Shown here one piece after another: positions 50,007 through 62,123 of a stretch of DNA of 64,000 nucleotides. The notes under the pieces are model-generated. The model worked only from the letters and a program-made list of their open reading frames with translations, made no database searches and was not told the DNA's origin. Each line of letters opens with the position of its first letter. Position 1 is the stretch's first letter. A program made the position numbers and the translations under genes. This DNA comes from Oreohelix idahoensis (Eukaryota; Mollusca; Gastropoda; Stylommatophora; Oreohelicidae), in contig JAMPIV010005015.1 in the NCBI GenBank assembly GCA_024509875.1, positions 558,001 to 622,000 on the forward strand, given 5' to 3'.

Positions 50007-52934
50007 TTAACTGGAATCATGTGGGCATCTAGACAATATGTCCGCCATCACATTATCCGAACCACGGATAGCTCGCACCGTGAAATGGAAAGGCTGAAGA
50101 GCAATAGCATAACGAGTAGATCTCGAGCTCTTCAAATCCTTACTTTGCATAGCCGTAAGAGCTTTTTGGTCGGTTTCCATAAAGAAATGCGCGCCCAGAA
50201 GGAACCTTTGTAGCTTAAGAATGGACCAAACCATAGCTAACAATTCACGGTCCAAAACCGAGTAATTCCTTTCTGCCGCATTCAGCTTCCTAGAAATATA
50301 CATTACAGGATGCAGAGTTCCTGAATATTCCTGCATTAGTGCCGCTCCAATGCCAGTGGAAGAGGCATCACTACGAAGGACAAAAGTCTTATCAATCGTC
50401 GGTAGTCTTAAGATAGGATGAGATGAGAACAAATTCTTAACCTGATCCAATGAAGATTGGCATTCTTGGGACCAACGCACCATATTAGGAGAACCTTTTT
50501 TCAATAACGTTGAAAGTGGTGCCATAATGGAGGACAGATTCTCAATGAATCTTCCATAGAATTGTATCAATCCCAAGAGACTACGCACTTGCTTTTTTGT
50601 CTTCGGAACCGAGATATTTAATATCTTTGAAATGTTTTGGTCCTCTGTCTTCAACAGACCATGACCAACTCGATGACCTAGGAAGGAAATTTCACTAAAC
50701 CCAACAAAAGCTTTAGAGGGTTTAGCAGTCAAACTATGCTCACGTAGAGTAGATAGCAATTCCTTCAGACCCACATAGTGTTCTTCCCAAGTATCGCTGA
50801 AAAGACAGATGTCGTCTAAATATGCAATGACATCTGCACGATCTGATAGAATTCGTCGCATCATGCGCACGAAAGTCGCTGGGGCGTTCATAAGCCCGAA
50901 AGGCATAAAATTCCATTGAAACAGACCCCTAGGTGTCGAAAAAGCAGTGAGAGGTTTGGCGTGTTCCGTCAATGGGACTTGCCAATAACCTTTCGACAAG
51001 TCTAGTTTAGTAAAGAATTTAGCTTTAGAAAGTCTAATAAGTAGATCATCTAATAACGGCATAGGTTCAGCATCGAACTTCGTAACTTGATTTAATTTGC
51101 GATAATCAACGCAAAGACGTATGTTATTGTCTTTCTTTCGAACAATAACTATCGACGAAGAATAAGCTGAAGTGGATGGTTCAATTATTTGTAGTTGAAT
51201 CATTTCATCCAATTCTTTCTCGACTTGTGCTTGAAAATGAATAGGTATTGGGTATGGTCTTACTCTGATCGGATTACGATCAGTAAGTATGATGTCATGT
51301 TCTATGACATCTGTGTGTCCAGGAATGTCGGTAAGGACATCCTGATATGATTGTAACGTAGAGGATACTTGACGTTGTTCCTCAAAAGACAAGTTAGAAG
51401 AGACTGTAACGTCTCTCCACGATTCCGTTGAAATAAGTGGAATCGTAGGAAGAGGTAAGTTCACGTCAGAAAAAATAGTTTCCTCATCCTGTATAACGGA
51501 CAGGGATGAGATGTGACCATGTTGAACTGGAGAGTCGTCCGTCGCCTGGAAAATAGGCTGTAAATAGTCTGGACGTTCAATAAACTCTGTTAACATATTT
51601 ATATGGAAGGTTTTATGCCTTCCATCCACATCGACAATATAGTCGACATCAGAAATTTTCGAGACTATAGTGTATGGACCCTTCCAAGAAATGAGAAGTC
51701 TATTCTCTCTTGAGGGCAGTAAGACATATGCTTTGTCTCCAGGACAAAGTTGACGTAGGCGTCTTTTCTTATTAGCAAATCGCCTAGCTTTTTCTTTCGC
51801 AAATTCGGAAGATGAAGTTGCTAACCTGCACGATTCGATAATCTTTTCTCTAAGAGCTATAACATATTCATATGACGATTGTGTATCATCGTCAATATTA
51901 TCGGAAGTTATCAAATCGTGTAACAAGGACATTGGCCCGCGCGGTTGCGCGCCAAAGACAAGTTCGAAAGGAGAAAACCCTGTATGCTCGTTGGGAACCT
52001 CTCTATAGGCAAAGAGGACTGCAGGTAAAACCCTGTCCCAATCTTCAGGATGATCCTCCGTTATCTTGCCAAGTAAGTTCTTTAGTGTCCTGTTAAGACG
52101 TTCTACCAATCCATTGGACATTGGATGATAAATACTACTGAGAGACCTTTTAATGTCTAGCGTAGCCATTACCTGAGACATAACGTCCGAAATTAACTGA
52201 GTGCCGTGATCCGACAGTATTTCTCCGGGGAATCCCAGACGAGAAAATACGAGCCAAAGAGCATCAGCGATATCGACAGTTGATATGCTCTTCAGAGGAA
52301 TAGCCTCTGGCCAACGCGTGCACATGTCCACGCAAGTGAGGATAAATTGGTGTCCTCTGGCTGACTTAATTTTGAACGGACCAATGATGTCTATAGCCAT
52401 TTCAGAAAATGGCCGAATCGGAATATCTGCAGCCTGAATAGGAGCAGCATGTCTCGGACCCCTAGACTTGACCTCTTGACAAATTTTGCAAGATCGGCAA
52501 TAAATTCGGATGTCTTTATTCACGAATGGCCAAAAGAATGACGCAAGGACTCTAGTTTTAGTTCTGGAAAAACCCATGTGTCCCGCACACTGAGAATCGT
52601 GTGCATGCCGAAGAATTAAGGCTCTCATACACTTAGGCACAAGAATTTGCGAGTGCATAGACTTGTCCGAGTGTTGTACCATTCGTACCAATATACCATT
52701 CTTCATAGTGATATACGATTTGTGATTCGTATTTTGATTGGGATCCCCTTTCTTTGCAAGAAGGAAGTATTTCTTCAAAGAAGGATCCTCTTCTTGACGT
52801 TTAACAAACGAGTCATGGGAAATCACCAAGTGCTCGTCTTGGCTATCAACTTCATTACTATTATCAGATGAAGTTGGGGGATTAAGAGCTTGAGCTCTTG
52901 TCACCACTGCATTGACCGTTTGAATGTTTTTTTT
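50007..52934 (-). CDS. pol: Element B integrase-RT-RNase H, intact frame after a 1-nt slip
   Basis: An open frame of about 975 codons, ending in the same CPHDS terminus as element A. Integrase zinc finger HAHDSQCAGHMGF...CRSCKICQ; catalytic core MAIDIIGPF, LSDHGTQL, NGLVERLNRT; GPY module WKGPYTIVSKISD; RT with LDLSKGYWQVP and YLDD (50811-50822); RNase H with LRSDASSTGIG. All catalytic residues are present. The frame joins gag-PR through an A8 run (52927-52934), where alignment to element A calls for seven As. An ATG at 52979 is open in this frame but is not the true start. Confidence 0.92.
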   Translation of the reverse strand, partial: KKNIQTVNAVVTRAQALNPPTSSDNSNEVDSQDEHLVISHDSFVKRQEEDPSLKKYFLLAKKGDPNQNTNHKSYITMKNGILVRMVQHSDKSMHSQILVPKCMRALILRHAHDSQCAGHMGFSRTKTRVLASFFWPFVNKDIRIYCRSCKICQEVKSRGPRHAAPIQAADIPIRPFSEMAIDIIGPFKIKSARGHQFILTCVDMCTRWPEAIPLKSISTVDIADALWLVFSRLGFPGEILSDHGTQLISDVMSQVMATLDIKRSLSSIYHPMSNGLVERLNRTLKNLLGKITEDHPEDWDRVLPAVLFAYREVPNEHTGFSPFELVFGAQPRGPMSLLHDLITSDNIDDDTQSSYEYVIALREKIIESCRLATSSSEFAKEKARRFANKKRRLRQLCPGDKAYVLLPSRENRLLISWKGPYTIVSKISDVDYIVDVDGRHKTFHINMLTEFIERPDYLQPIFQATDDSPVQHGHISSLSVIQDEETIFSDVNLPLPTIPLISTESWRDVTVSSNLSFEEQRQVSSTLQSYQDVLTDIPGHTDVIEHDIILTDRNPIRVRPYPIPIHFQAQVEKELDEMIQLQIIEPSTSAYSSSIVIVRKKDNNIRLCVDYRKLNQVTKFDAEPMPLLDDLLIRLSKAKFFTKLDLSKGYWQVPLTEHAKPLTAFSTPRGLFQWNFMPFGLMNAPATFVRMMRRILSDRADVIAYLDDICLFSDTWEEHYVGLKELLSTLREHSLTAKPSKAFVGFSEISFLGHRVGHGLLKTEDQNISKILNISVPKTKKQVRSLLGLIQFYGRFIENLSSIMAPLSTLLKKGSPNMVRWSQECQSSLDQVKNLFSSHPILRLPTIDKTFVLRSDASSTGIGAALMQEYSGTLHPVMYISRKLNAAERNYSVLDRELLAMVWSILKLQRFLLGAHFFMETDQKALTAMQSKDLKSSRSTRYAIALQPFHFTVRAIRGSDNVMADILSRCPHDSS

Positions 52935-54995
52935 CTTCCCAACTAGAAATTTGTTGCGGGGTGCATTCCTTAACCCCATGAATACGACCGATTATAAGAT
53001 CCGCAATAGGATTAGGAAGAAGACATGCATGGACATCTCCTGTGAAGAAAGGAGTGTCAATCCTAATAATAGCAGTAGGATAGCTTTCCATAGTACCACC
53101 AAATGTAACACATTTGATTGTTTTTCCCGTGGCACAGCAAGGATCTATCAGAGACTCCTTAACCCCGACGGTAGTACATCCCGAATCGAAAAGTACTGAG
53201 ACTAGCCTATCATTTATTAGACCTTTATGTAAGATGAGAGATCCTCTCCCATCATGCGCAACTGTAGCAGGTAGAGCAGGAAGAGGGTGACCACAACTTA
53301 GCGTAGATACAGTTGATGAGTCAAACAATGTTAAGCATTGGGGGCATTCAGTTGCTCTCCCAAAATCGAAAGCACAACCAGTGATAGCCCTAGAGTTACC
53401 ACTATCATTTGCTGTATTACAGGCTCCATCAAACTCTTGTTGCGCAGAGTTTGCCTGTTGGTAAGGTCTTTTTTTGTTAAACCTAGGTCTACCTCGATTA
53501 TCATTTCCCCTGTAATTATTTTGACTATCATTTCCCCTGTAATTATTTCGACTATCATTTCCCCTGTAATTGTTATCATATTGCCTATTGTAATCATCAT
53601 TCCGGTTTGAATCCCGGTTTCTAAATTCACCATCGTCATAATCTTGACGTCGAGAATGATTACCTCGAAAATTTGAATAGTTATTATTTGGATAGCCTTT
53701 ACGAAAGTGTCTCAAATTATTACCACTAAAATTACGAGAACTACCATCTTGTCTCCACTGCATAGACGAAGAACCATCATGTGTTGGATTACTCCGCTTC
53801 TGAGTGTAATTTTGATTACTTCCCCTATTCCAATTTTGTTGAGCACCCTGAAATTTTTTTCTGAAATTAGGGCCATATGGTGTTGCCGAAGCAGCTGGCA
53901 ACCCTTCTTTCACTTTAGAATTGCTAACTGTAGCATGGGGATGTGCTGTGGCATACTGACAACAGTATTCCTCCATTTCTTTTAAGTTTTTAGGCTTACG
54001 CTCATGAAGGAATGCAAGAAAAGAATCATTAACAGATGACAAAACCTTATCTCGCAATAATAAGTCCATTAGACCTTCATATGTTTTCTCAATCTGAGAC
54101 AACTCAACCCATCGTGTAAATGTACGACGTATCTTTGTAACAAAATCAGAGAAATCTACTCCATTTTCTGGCAACATTGTCCTAAAACGAAGACGATAGT
54201 CTTCTTGTTTTAATTGGTATTTCTTTAGTAATGCTGCCCTGACAACATCATAATTAGTCCTCTCATGTTCGTCTATTGTCATAAGAGTAGTCACTGTGTC
54301 ACCTGTAAAAAATGGCATCAGTTGTTCAACATATTTTTCCTTTTTTATGTTATGCGTATCGCACAAAAATTGGAATCTATCTAGATAATCTGCTACGTCA
54401 TCCTTTAAAGGATTGAAATGAGGCAATTTAATCCTACTAACAAACTCCTTTGTCGTACTCGAAGTTGTTTGCTGAGCACCCGTACTCGCCAATTTCAATT
54501 TCTCTAACTCCAAAATTGCGAGTTTTTCCTCAAGTTCCATCTTCTGTTTTCTTTCCTCATGTTCCATTTTTCTAATTTCAGCCTCAGCAGCAGCTTGAAG
54601 TTTTTTTTTCCTCTGCAGCAGCTTGAAGTTTTTTTTCCTCTGCAGCAGCTTGAAGTTTTTTTTTCCTCTGCAGCAGCTTGAAGTTTTTTGTCTTCCATTT
54701 CCATCTGGAATTTTCTTTCATCAGCTGCAGCTTGAGCTTTCCTCTCCTCAGCAGCAGCTTGAGCTTTTCTCTCCTCAGCCTCTCTTTGATACCTTCTTTC
54801 TTCAAGTTCTAATCTTCTATTCTCAGCTTCTAGCTTCTTTAGTTCAGCTTCTGCTTTCAATTTAATTTCCTCTTTTTGTTTCTTTTCTTCTGACTTTAAT
54901 GCAATGGCGAATTGAGCAGATGAATATTCTTCCAATTCTTTACCAGACTTACCAAGGGTCAACCCTTGCTGGATGAAGAAATCCAATGTAGACAT
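52935..54995 (-). CDS. gag: Element B Gag-protease (two A-run slips in the coiled coil)
   Basis: ATG at 54995, beginning MST like element A. The coiled coil is built from repeated AAAEEKK/AEERKAQ units. Three consecutive units contain A-runs of 9, 8 and 9 (54601-54609, 54629-54636, 54656-54664); eight keeps the frame, so two runs each carry one extra base. After them the frame is open from about 54600 to 52935: Gag core (IKLPHFNP), Arg/Asn/Gly-rich basic tail, CPQC...CGH zinc-like motif, and protease VLFDSGC with its Asp codon at 53185-53187. There is no CCHC knuckle. These slips either inactivate the copy or are homopolymer errors. Confidence 0.88.
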
Positions 54996-56409
54996 TCTGT
55001 CTAATGAGATCAGAAACCTGAAAAAAAAATTAAATAAATTACCTTATCCCACTTCAATGGGAGACAAGTCTGAAATGCTAGACTTGTATACTCACTTCAC
55101 TTTATTTTACTGTCTCAATCTTTGTAGATAACAAGTCTTTTATCAAAGAACTTGTATAAATATCTTATATAATATTATTTAACAAACTCTATATGAAGAG
55201 TCTACCTTATCAATAATATCAAAACATGACCAAGTATGTGTATGTAGACTGTGCATGACAGTAATGTAGTACAACCAAAAAAAAAAAAATACAAAGACAA
55301 AAATACAAAACAATACAAATGGCAACACTGTTTTAACCAAAAATGTGTAGAGAAATACACAAGAAAGGAGAGACCTACAGAATACAAACAAAACAAATCG
55401 ACAATCAAAACTGAAAAAACAGACAAAATATTACAAAAACAACGTTAAGTACAATTACATCACAGCTAACATCAATAGCGACCAATTGTCACTAGCAAAT
55501 TTCCAAATTAAGAAAATTTGCACCTACAGACCGCTTACAGTAAGCCTCGATCAAGTGGCATATTTACCGTAAGACCCACCAACCGAAAAACCCGCAGAAA
55601 AATACACAAAACAGTAGAAGTGACATAAACATATAGCAATCAATTTCAATGTGTTGCAGAACAAGTTCAGTCACAGCTGAAACTAAAATAAATTTCTTGC
55701 TCCTTGCGAACACAGAAACGAAATGTCAAACGCGCACTGAACGTCAAATCCACTGTAACATAAAGTGGTATTCACGAACCAAAGTTACTATGACCTTCTC
55801 AAATTAGGGCTTGCACATTGAATGTTTACAATTTCACGTACTGTTTACAGACACTTGACCTCCAACAATGTAGCTTGAATGCTCTGACCTAGAAAAGTCT
55901 GTTGTTGAATGAAACGTGTAACAACCCGCAGTACTGTTTACAATAGGAACCCGCCTTCTATGCAGTTATGGTCCACGTAGCAAATGCCTAGTAGTTCACT
56001 TCAGTACTTGTCTTGTTATGCTTTATGTAGCATTATAATATAAATGCTCGTACTGTTTATTTGTGTCAACCGTTGATGACCTATATCTGTCCTGTTGTAG
56101 CCAAAACTTGCAAGTATAGAATTAGCGTTGTGTGTTACGGCTGTCCCGTGTGTAGCTTAGACCCACAGATCAGAAGTGTAATGTGTACTTGTCCTTCTTG
56201 TAACTTTCTCGACAAAACTGGAGACATCATACATGTAACAGCCAACCAGGAATGTAAATTTCTGGATCCATAAATGTCAACAATAATGTCAAATGCTCGC
56301 TCTGTTCTTTTTAAACCCACAGATCTGGTCCATCAGAAATGTAAGTTTCTAGGCCACATTGGCGACAAGAAATGTATCATAAGAGCCCACGTAACTGGTC
56401 CACCAGAAA
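54996..56409 (-). other. Element B leader with reiterated PBS-like motif
   Basis: On the minus strand the 5' LTR is followed by TTTCTGGTGGACCAG. Related motifs (TACATTTCTGATGGACCAG and shorter forms) recur near 56326-56350, 56244-56268 and 56165-56180, so the region next to the LTR is built of about four imperfect ~70-85-bp repeats. No ORF of note. Confidence 0.6.
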
Positions 56410-57554
56410 TGTAACTGTCTTTTTTTTTCTTGTTGAGGTGATCACTGGCCCAAGACAGTTTACATGTTGTTAGATGTGTAGTGCGAGCGTATGATGAGTT
56501 GAGTGTGGGTGCGAATGAAGACGCGAATGTGTTTAGGCTCGTATAGATGTAGATCCTGCAACCCATACTCTCACATGCAGTAATCAAGGATGCTTTGACA
56601 CTGCAGGCATGTTTCAAGACATTTATTGACGGGAACACACATAATATCAACAGGAACAGTCAGTGTAACAGGGTCATGCTGACCTGACATCGATAGGTAT
56701 ACATTTGGCATTCAAAAAGGTAAACATCAGAATAGACGTGCATGGTCAATAGCAAAGTTCTTCAATAATGACAGTTCGTAGCGTCGCCCTTGGCGTCTCT
56801 GACTAAACGCGTCAGATGCCTTAGTTACCTTGACACACAGGTGCAACTTGGCACTCCCGCCAATTGCACATATCAGGCTGTAGTATAATAGCCGGAAGCA
56901 CAGGCCTCGTCCTAACGTCGGCCGTGTACTTCTGTTAAATAGGTTATCATCAACCCTGCAGTAATACTTATTGTAGATAGAAGTTCCGCCAATCTGCGGC
57001 TCCCACAATATATCTTCGTCACTGGATTTCTGGACAATATAAGACTAACAGTCTTGGATGGCTACCTCGAGCACAAATATATAAGTTCTGAAATGGCGGA
57101 TCCGTGAACTGCTGTTCACCCTAGGTAATCCTTTACTTGTTCTGCCACCGAAAAGCGTAATAATGCATAAAGGTCGGTATTACCTGGTAAATGAATCCTC
57201 AGAACTACACAAGGAATTCTGTCGTCATCCCGACGCACAGAGATTCACTGGGGAAAACTGCCATAGCAGTTACTTCGAAGATTCTCCCCGAAAAACAATG
57301 GACTCTTGGTCCCTTCAGAAAAACAGGACCTCCCGGCTTCCCGGAAGTATATCTCACTCCCGCTTAAAAAACCTTCCCATAGGCCCACGCCGAACTGTCA
57401 ACCTCTGACCCTAAAGGTCAAACACAATGAATGAATAAACAAGGGAAGACAACCCCTAATCAACCTGACATCGCAGGTAAAGACACAATTATACTTATGA
57501 TACAAACATAAGCAAATAACTTGACAGATGACTCCGTCGAAAATGACAGCAACA
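56410..57554 (-). repeat. Element B 5' LTR
   Basis: 1145 bp, almost identical to 48427-49569; one substitution (near 57137) and two 1-bp indels were noticed. Followed outward by the duplication GTAGG (57555-57559). Confidence 0.94.
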
Positions 57555-58706
57555 GTAGGGGTCTTCCCTTTTCCTTGACCTTGGTGGCCGCGCTGCCACG
57601 TAGGCTTGGTGGGTTGATCAGAAATGTTGTTAGGGAGGTATCGGGTTTTGTAGAATTTCGATTTTTCCTGGGGAGGTCTCTGGGTATTTTTTTCTCGTTG
57701 GTTATAATTCTGAGAGGAATTAGAGGAATAGGATGACTGCTCTAGATTTTGTTTACGAGATGGCTCATCTGTGGGCTTACGTTTAGCGCTGGGAAGTTCG
57801 GCCATTGCATTGGTATAGCGTTCTGCCTTATTGAGTATGTCCTCAAGCCTGACTGCGCCCTGTTCAGCCAAAAATCTACGGGTTTCGTTTGACAAAGTTG
57901 ACTTTATCTGTTCCACAAGAACAAGTTCAAGTAGTCCCTCATATGTAAGAGGTAGGTCAGATAATTCAATGCACTTTGTCAAATAGCCCGTGAGATGTGA
58001 GGAGAACTGTGGGAATGTTTCCGTGCTGTCTTTTCGGCTGTTTCTGAACATTTGCAGAAATTTTCGGGCGGTCATCTCAAACCGCACTAGCAAGGCCTTT
58101 TTTCAGCATGTCGTAATCATGTTGGTTGGTTCCCAGCTTTGTGTACACGTCATAAGCAGTGCTTTTTAATGACGTTGAGAGTTTAAGTGCCCAGCGGAAA
58201 CTCTCTAACCCATACAGAATGGCGAGCCTCTCGAATTTTTCTAGACAGCTGTCAATTTTCTCATTGGGACTAGGAAAAGACTCTAAAGCAAAAGACATCG
58301 CAGTTAATTGGGCAGATTGAGTGCTGGAGAGGTCCATTGACTGAGACTGGGGCGAAGACGGCTCTCCGTTATTCGAAGTAGAGGCACCCCGACTCTCTAA
58401 AGCCTTAAGCGCCAGTTCATGCTGTCTTTACCTGTCTCTCTCCTCACGTTGTCTCTCCTTCTCTCTTTCCCTGCGGGCTTCCATTTCTGCCTCAATTTTC
58501 TTGGTCTCTGTCTCAATTTTCTTCTGCTCCAATAGGCGTTCTTCTGTTCTTTGTTTCTCTTCCTTCCTCTCTGCTTCTGCTCTTTGTTGCTCCGCGTCAT
58601 ATATTTCCAGTTCCTGGTTGATAAACAGGTTCGCCGCTTCTGCGTCTAATCCTGCCTCTTTCGCTTCCAGCCTCAGGATGGATCTCAGCTTTATCCTCTC
58701 CGCCAT
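57555..58706 (-). pseudogene. gag: Element C gag (broken)
   Basis: Start ATG at 58704-58706 (MAERIKLRSIL). The N-terminal half is a Glu/Lys/Arg coiled coil, interrupted by TAA at 58428-58430 and then open in the same frame to about 58077. A frame slip near 58080-58093 leads into the capsid core (TARKFLQMFRNSRKDSTE, LTYEGLLELVL) and a Gln/Ser/Lys-rich tail that reaches element B's insertion point at 57555. The tail continues at 48426 for about 45 codons to a TAA before the protease. Confidence 0.9.
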
Positions 58707-59524
58707 TGTCAAAGAATAAGATGTAGTTTGACTAGAGAATAGTACGAAAGAACAAGAAGGGAAAAAACTCAAAGCCGCTACGAGAAAAAAAAACACAAAG
58801 CATAAATTTACTTGTGTTACCTCCTATTTGAAATGTGCAAACTTATCGCTGCTATTATTGTCACTTAGGACTCTTAACGCAAGCGACTATGCCACTAAAA
58901 TGGTAAGTTACACTAGAAAAGAATCTACTTTTACTAACAGTAGAGAAAAAATTTATATTAAAACAATTTAAAAGGAAAAAAAAAAATTTTCCCTACAATT
59001 TTAATTCTCCGTCACAAAACTCGCCCCTGAAGTCAATTTATGAGAAGAGACGATGTTAACTAGACTTAAAAAGTCAGAACAAGGCGTCTTTAGATAAGCT
59101 CAACTCTTTTTAACTTCAAAAAAACCTTTAGTGACTGTAAAACAAATCACGCAATCCCAGCAAATCTTATAAAGAAAAAATTTTAATTTTCTCCGCCAGA
59201 GGATAATTTAGCTAACCGAATTTATGATTATCCGTACTTTCTACTGCTGTGGAAAGAAAACAACCTGTAAATATGCTGTGTGGACGACCCAAATACTAAA
59301 AGGCGTTGTCTAGGGGTGTAATTAATTATTAATTTATTTCCCTAAATCACAAAGACAGATCACTCACACTCTATCTAGTTAGACCCAGACTTAGATCAGT
59401 CTCAAAAATATCTTTATCCCGGCTATGCGATTGCCTCAAATGTAGCTCAAGATCCCAGGACCAGCCCACAAATATTGTGTGCATCAAATGTAGCTCAAAA
59501 ATATCCAGACGAGAACGCAAATAT
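58707..59524 (-). other. Element C leader
   Basis: Noncoding, between the 5' LTR and gag. Next to the LTR, GAGCTACATTTGAKGC occurs twice on the minus strand (59496-59481 and 59448-59433). An obvious TGG-type primer-binding site directly after the LTR is not seen. Confidence 0.5.
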
Positions 59525-62118
59525 TGTCGTAAATTTATTTAGAGAGAAAGAGTCTTAGAAATAGTGGTCCTGTTTAGAGTGGAGAATGATGATGAAAGCT
59601 CAGTGATAGAAATTGTAGAGAGTAAATAGTTGCTTCACAGAGTGCTGGAGGAGAGTAAAGACAGACTTATTTACGACAAATCGTTTCTCTCAATCTACTC
59701 TTCAGGCTCTCTTGGTCAAACAATTATTTGCCAATTTCCAGACACACACCTGCTCTCACACCGAATTAGTGCTTCAAACACACAGACGACGTGGATACAA
59801 CTATATTAAACAAATAGGGGAAATTTTGGGCTTTGGGTATTCCAACACAGTAACCATTAAGTTTATGTTGTTTATTAAAGTTAAAAAAACAATCACTACA
59901 ATAATCATGTGTTTACAGCAAAAAATTATCATAAGTACAGAAAAATGCAAATAACAAGGTAGGGAGGGGGTGAAGAAGATTGGTATCGACTAAGCCCGTC
60001 CCGCTTATTAGACCCCTACACCCAGTCCAAAGATTGATAGTTATCAGGAACATAGGTACGTTAATCTAACAGTGAAGTTAATTACTCTGAAAAGAGGTGT
60101 TCCAAAATTAGGTATGGGTGGTAGAAAGAATCCTGTTCTTCCCAATTGTTCTTCCCTTTACTAAGCAAATGAAAAGGAGGGGGTTTTTAAACAGAGTTAA
60201 CAAATTATCAACTATCCCACTTAAAGGAACAATGCAGGGTATACAGAAAATTATATTACCAGGTAAGCAAGTTAACAAAATGGTTACAAAAAAAAAGATT
60301 ATATTTCCTGTCATTCATACACGCGTGTGAGGATCCACACTCATATATTCACACACTTACCGATTACAGCATCAGACACTCCAATAGAATTATATAAACA
60401 GCAATTACACTCTTGACACATGAAAAGGTCTGGTACTTCCGTGTCCCGCCCCAGATGTTGCGAGGTTTGCTGATAGCAACTATTCTCACTTATCGCCGGA
60501 CTTGAAGCCTAAGAGTTATTGTGTTTTATTATATAAAAAGGAGTCTATGGGATGGCAATGACACAGTTCGACACAGGGGTGAAATGACGTGGTCTCTTTA
60601 ATCTTCCGCTATGGTAAAATTCCTTCAATGCGTGATGATAGTAACTGACCGGTAAGTTTAGTAATCCAGTGAGGAAAAACTTAAGCCGTCACAGTTCAGG
60701 AAAATATGTACTCTCTCACAGTAGGGCAGTAAATCAAGTATCGCTACTGGCACGGTTCAACTTCCAGTTTATCTTACAGATTTGTAATTTTAATACGATG
60801 TTTGTTCTTTAAACAGTCTTGGGTAGGCTTTCTTTCATGTAAGTATGATAGCTAGGTCGCATCGAACCGCCACAAGACTAAATTTAAAAATGTTTCATCA
60901 ATATGTCTGGAAGCTTTTAAGATGATTTCTTTATTGCTGGGATCGCAAAAGTTACGATCACTCTGTATGAAAGAAACAGACATGTAATATACCGAAAAAT
61001 CAAATAACATTCTAAAGCGCGATGAATTTCCCGTTAAGACTATTTATAAATATATTTATATATATATATTCGCGAATTTAATTATGTATTTAATAAACAC
61101 TGCGCGAGTTCTAATGGTTAAAACACACATCTATAAATATAGGACTTAACTAAATTTATTAATTATAAATTCCTTCGCGACTTTAAAAGTTAATTAAAGC
61201 ATTTCATCCTCTATTATCTTTTTTTTGGGAAATAATATAGCAGATATATCATTACATTTACAACTGGAACTATTGAGATGGTTTAATTTAATAGATTTAA
61301 ATTAACACAAAATCCAGTGAAATAGAATGAATGAACTAGACCACTGATCACTTTACACAATATATATGTTACCGTTTTGCATAGAAATAGAATTCACTGC
61401 AAATATATATAAATATCCAGGGGATAATCTAGCAGGATTTCAAATATAGCTAGTGCTTCTGTAAAGGTCTGGCCAACGAGTGATAACGTGTATTTCTCCG
61501 TGGTCTGTATATATCTAACTTAATTTCAAGATGAGTGGGACATGAGAAAATTGACACCTTTTTAGATCTCAGGACACTTTTGGGGATCTGACCGCCAGAC
61601 TAAAGAGAGATGCCGCCCCTGGTCTTCGTATCTCCGCTCGCTGCTGCGATCGGTTCTGTGTTTAACACCGAGATGCGAAATACCTGCAGGAACTTGCGTC
61701 GCTCGTTTCAGGGACCACTACTGTCTTTGATCGTGGCGCTAGTCTTTCCTGAAATCCCCCAGTCTGTGTCTTTGATCGTGGTCGCTACTATCTGTTTGAT
61801 TCTGGCGCCGCCCCCTCTGGGCAAGTTAATGAAAATACTGCATATGATTGCTCAAGAGATGTCCATGGGCGTGATTTAATCTCTCCTTAAATCAATGCGA
61901 TGACCAGAATAAACGATAGGTAAACTGTCCACATATTAATCAGCAAACGTGTGGAACGGTTGCATAGCTAATGAGTCCAGGTGAGAAAAAAAATCCCGTT
62001 TGACGAAAGGTTACAATATTCGGGGAAACTGATGTTATCCAAGGGGTCGCTACGAAGGTCGTACTATATCATCCAACACTTCAGGGTCATTCAGGGTCGG
62101 CTGAGTTCGTCTGTCACA
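59525..62118 (-). repeat. Element C 5' LTR (2594 bp)
   Basis: Partner of 42441-45085. It has a short irregular T/A run at about 61041-61070 where the other copy has a long (AT)n. Followed by the duplication AGTAG (62119-62123). Confidence 0.93.
61610..61879 (+). CDS. Small antisense ORF in element C LTR, second copy
   Basis: 89 codons, identical in length to 44579-44848 and differing by one residue. It stands on the strand opposite to element C, about 240 bp inside the LTR's 5' end. Hydrophobic central segment; family and function unknown. Confidence 0.3.
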   Translation: MPPLVFVSPLAAAIGSVFNTEMRNTCRNLRRSFQGPLLSLIVALVFPEIPQSVSLIVVATICLILAPPPLGKLMKILHMIAQEMSMGVI

Positions 62119-62123
62119 AGTAG

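Larger units (their letters stand above)
48427..57554 (-). mobile_element. Element B: Gmr1-like LTR retrotransposon nested in element C
   Basis: The 9128-bp minus-strand element runs from TGTTGCTGTC (57554) to GACAGTTACA (48427), flanked by GTAGG on both sides (48422-48426, 57555-57559). The LTRs (48427-49569, 56410-57554) differ by about three or four positions. The proteins closely match element A, but the LTR sequences do not visibly match those of A. Coding is intact apart from three 1-nt additions in A-runs. Element C's gag reading resumes across the insertion when one GTAGG is removed. Confidence 0.95.
42441..62118 (-). mobile_element. Element C: Gmr1-like LTR retrotransposon, nested in LINE-II and carrying element B
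   Basis: On the minus strand the element runs from TGTGACAGACG (62118) to ATTTACGACA (42441). It has two ~2.6-kb LTRs and AGTAG duplications on both sides (42436-42440, 62119-62123). Removing element B and one duplication leaves about 10.5 kb. Gag, protease, integrase, RT and RNase H fragments occur in Gmr1 order. Stops and frameshifts in gag, PR and IN, and LTRs more diverged than those of B, mark it as older and dead. Confidence 0.93.

Noticed and set aside
48427..57554. Direct repeats at 48.4-49.6 and 56.4-57.6 kb as a segmental duplication
   Set aside because: They start TG, end CA, flank a retrotransposon interior and are bounded by GTAGG duplications, so they are LTRs. The 42.4/59.5-kb pair is likewise LTRs of element C.
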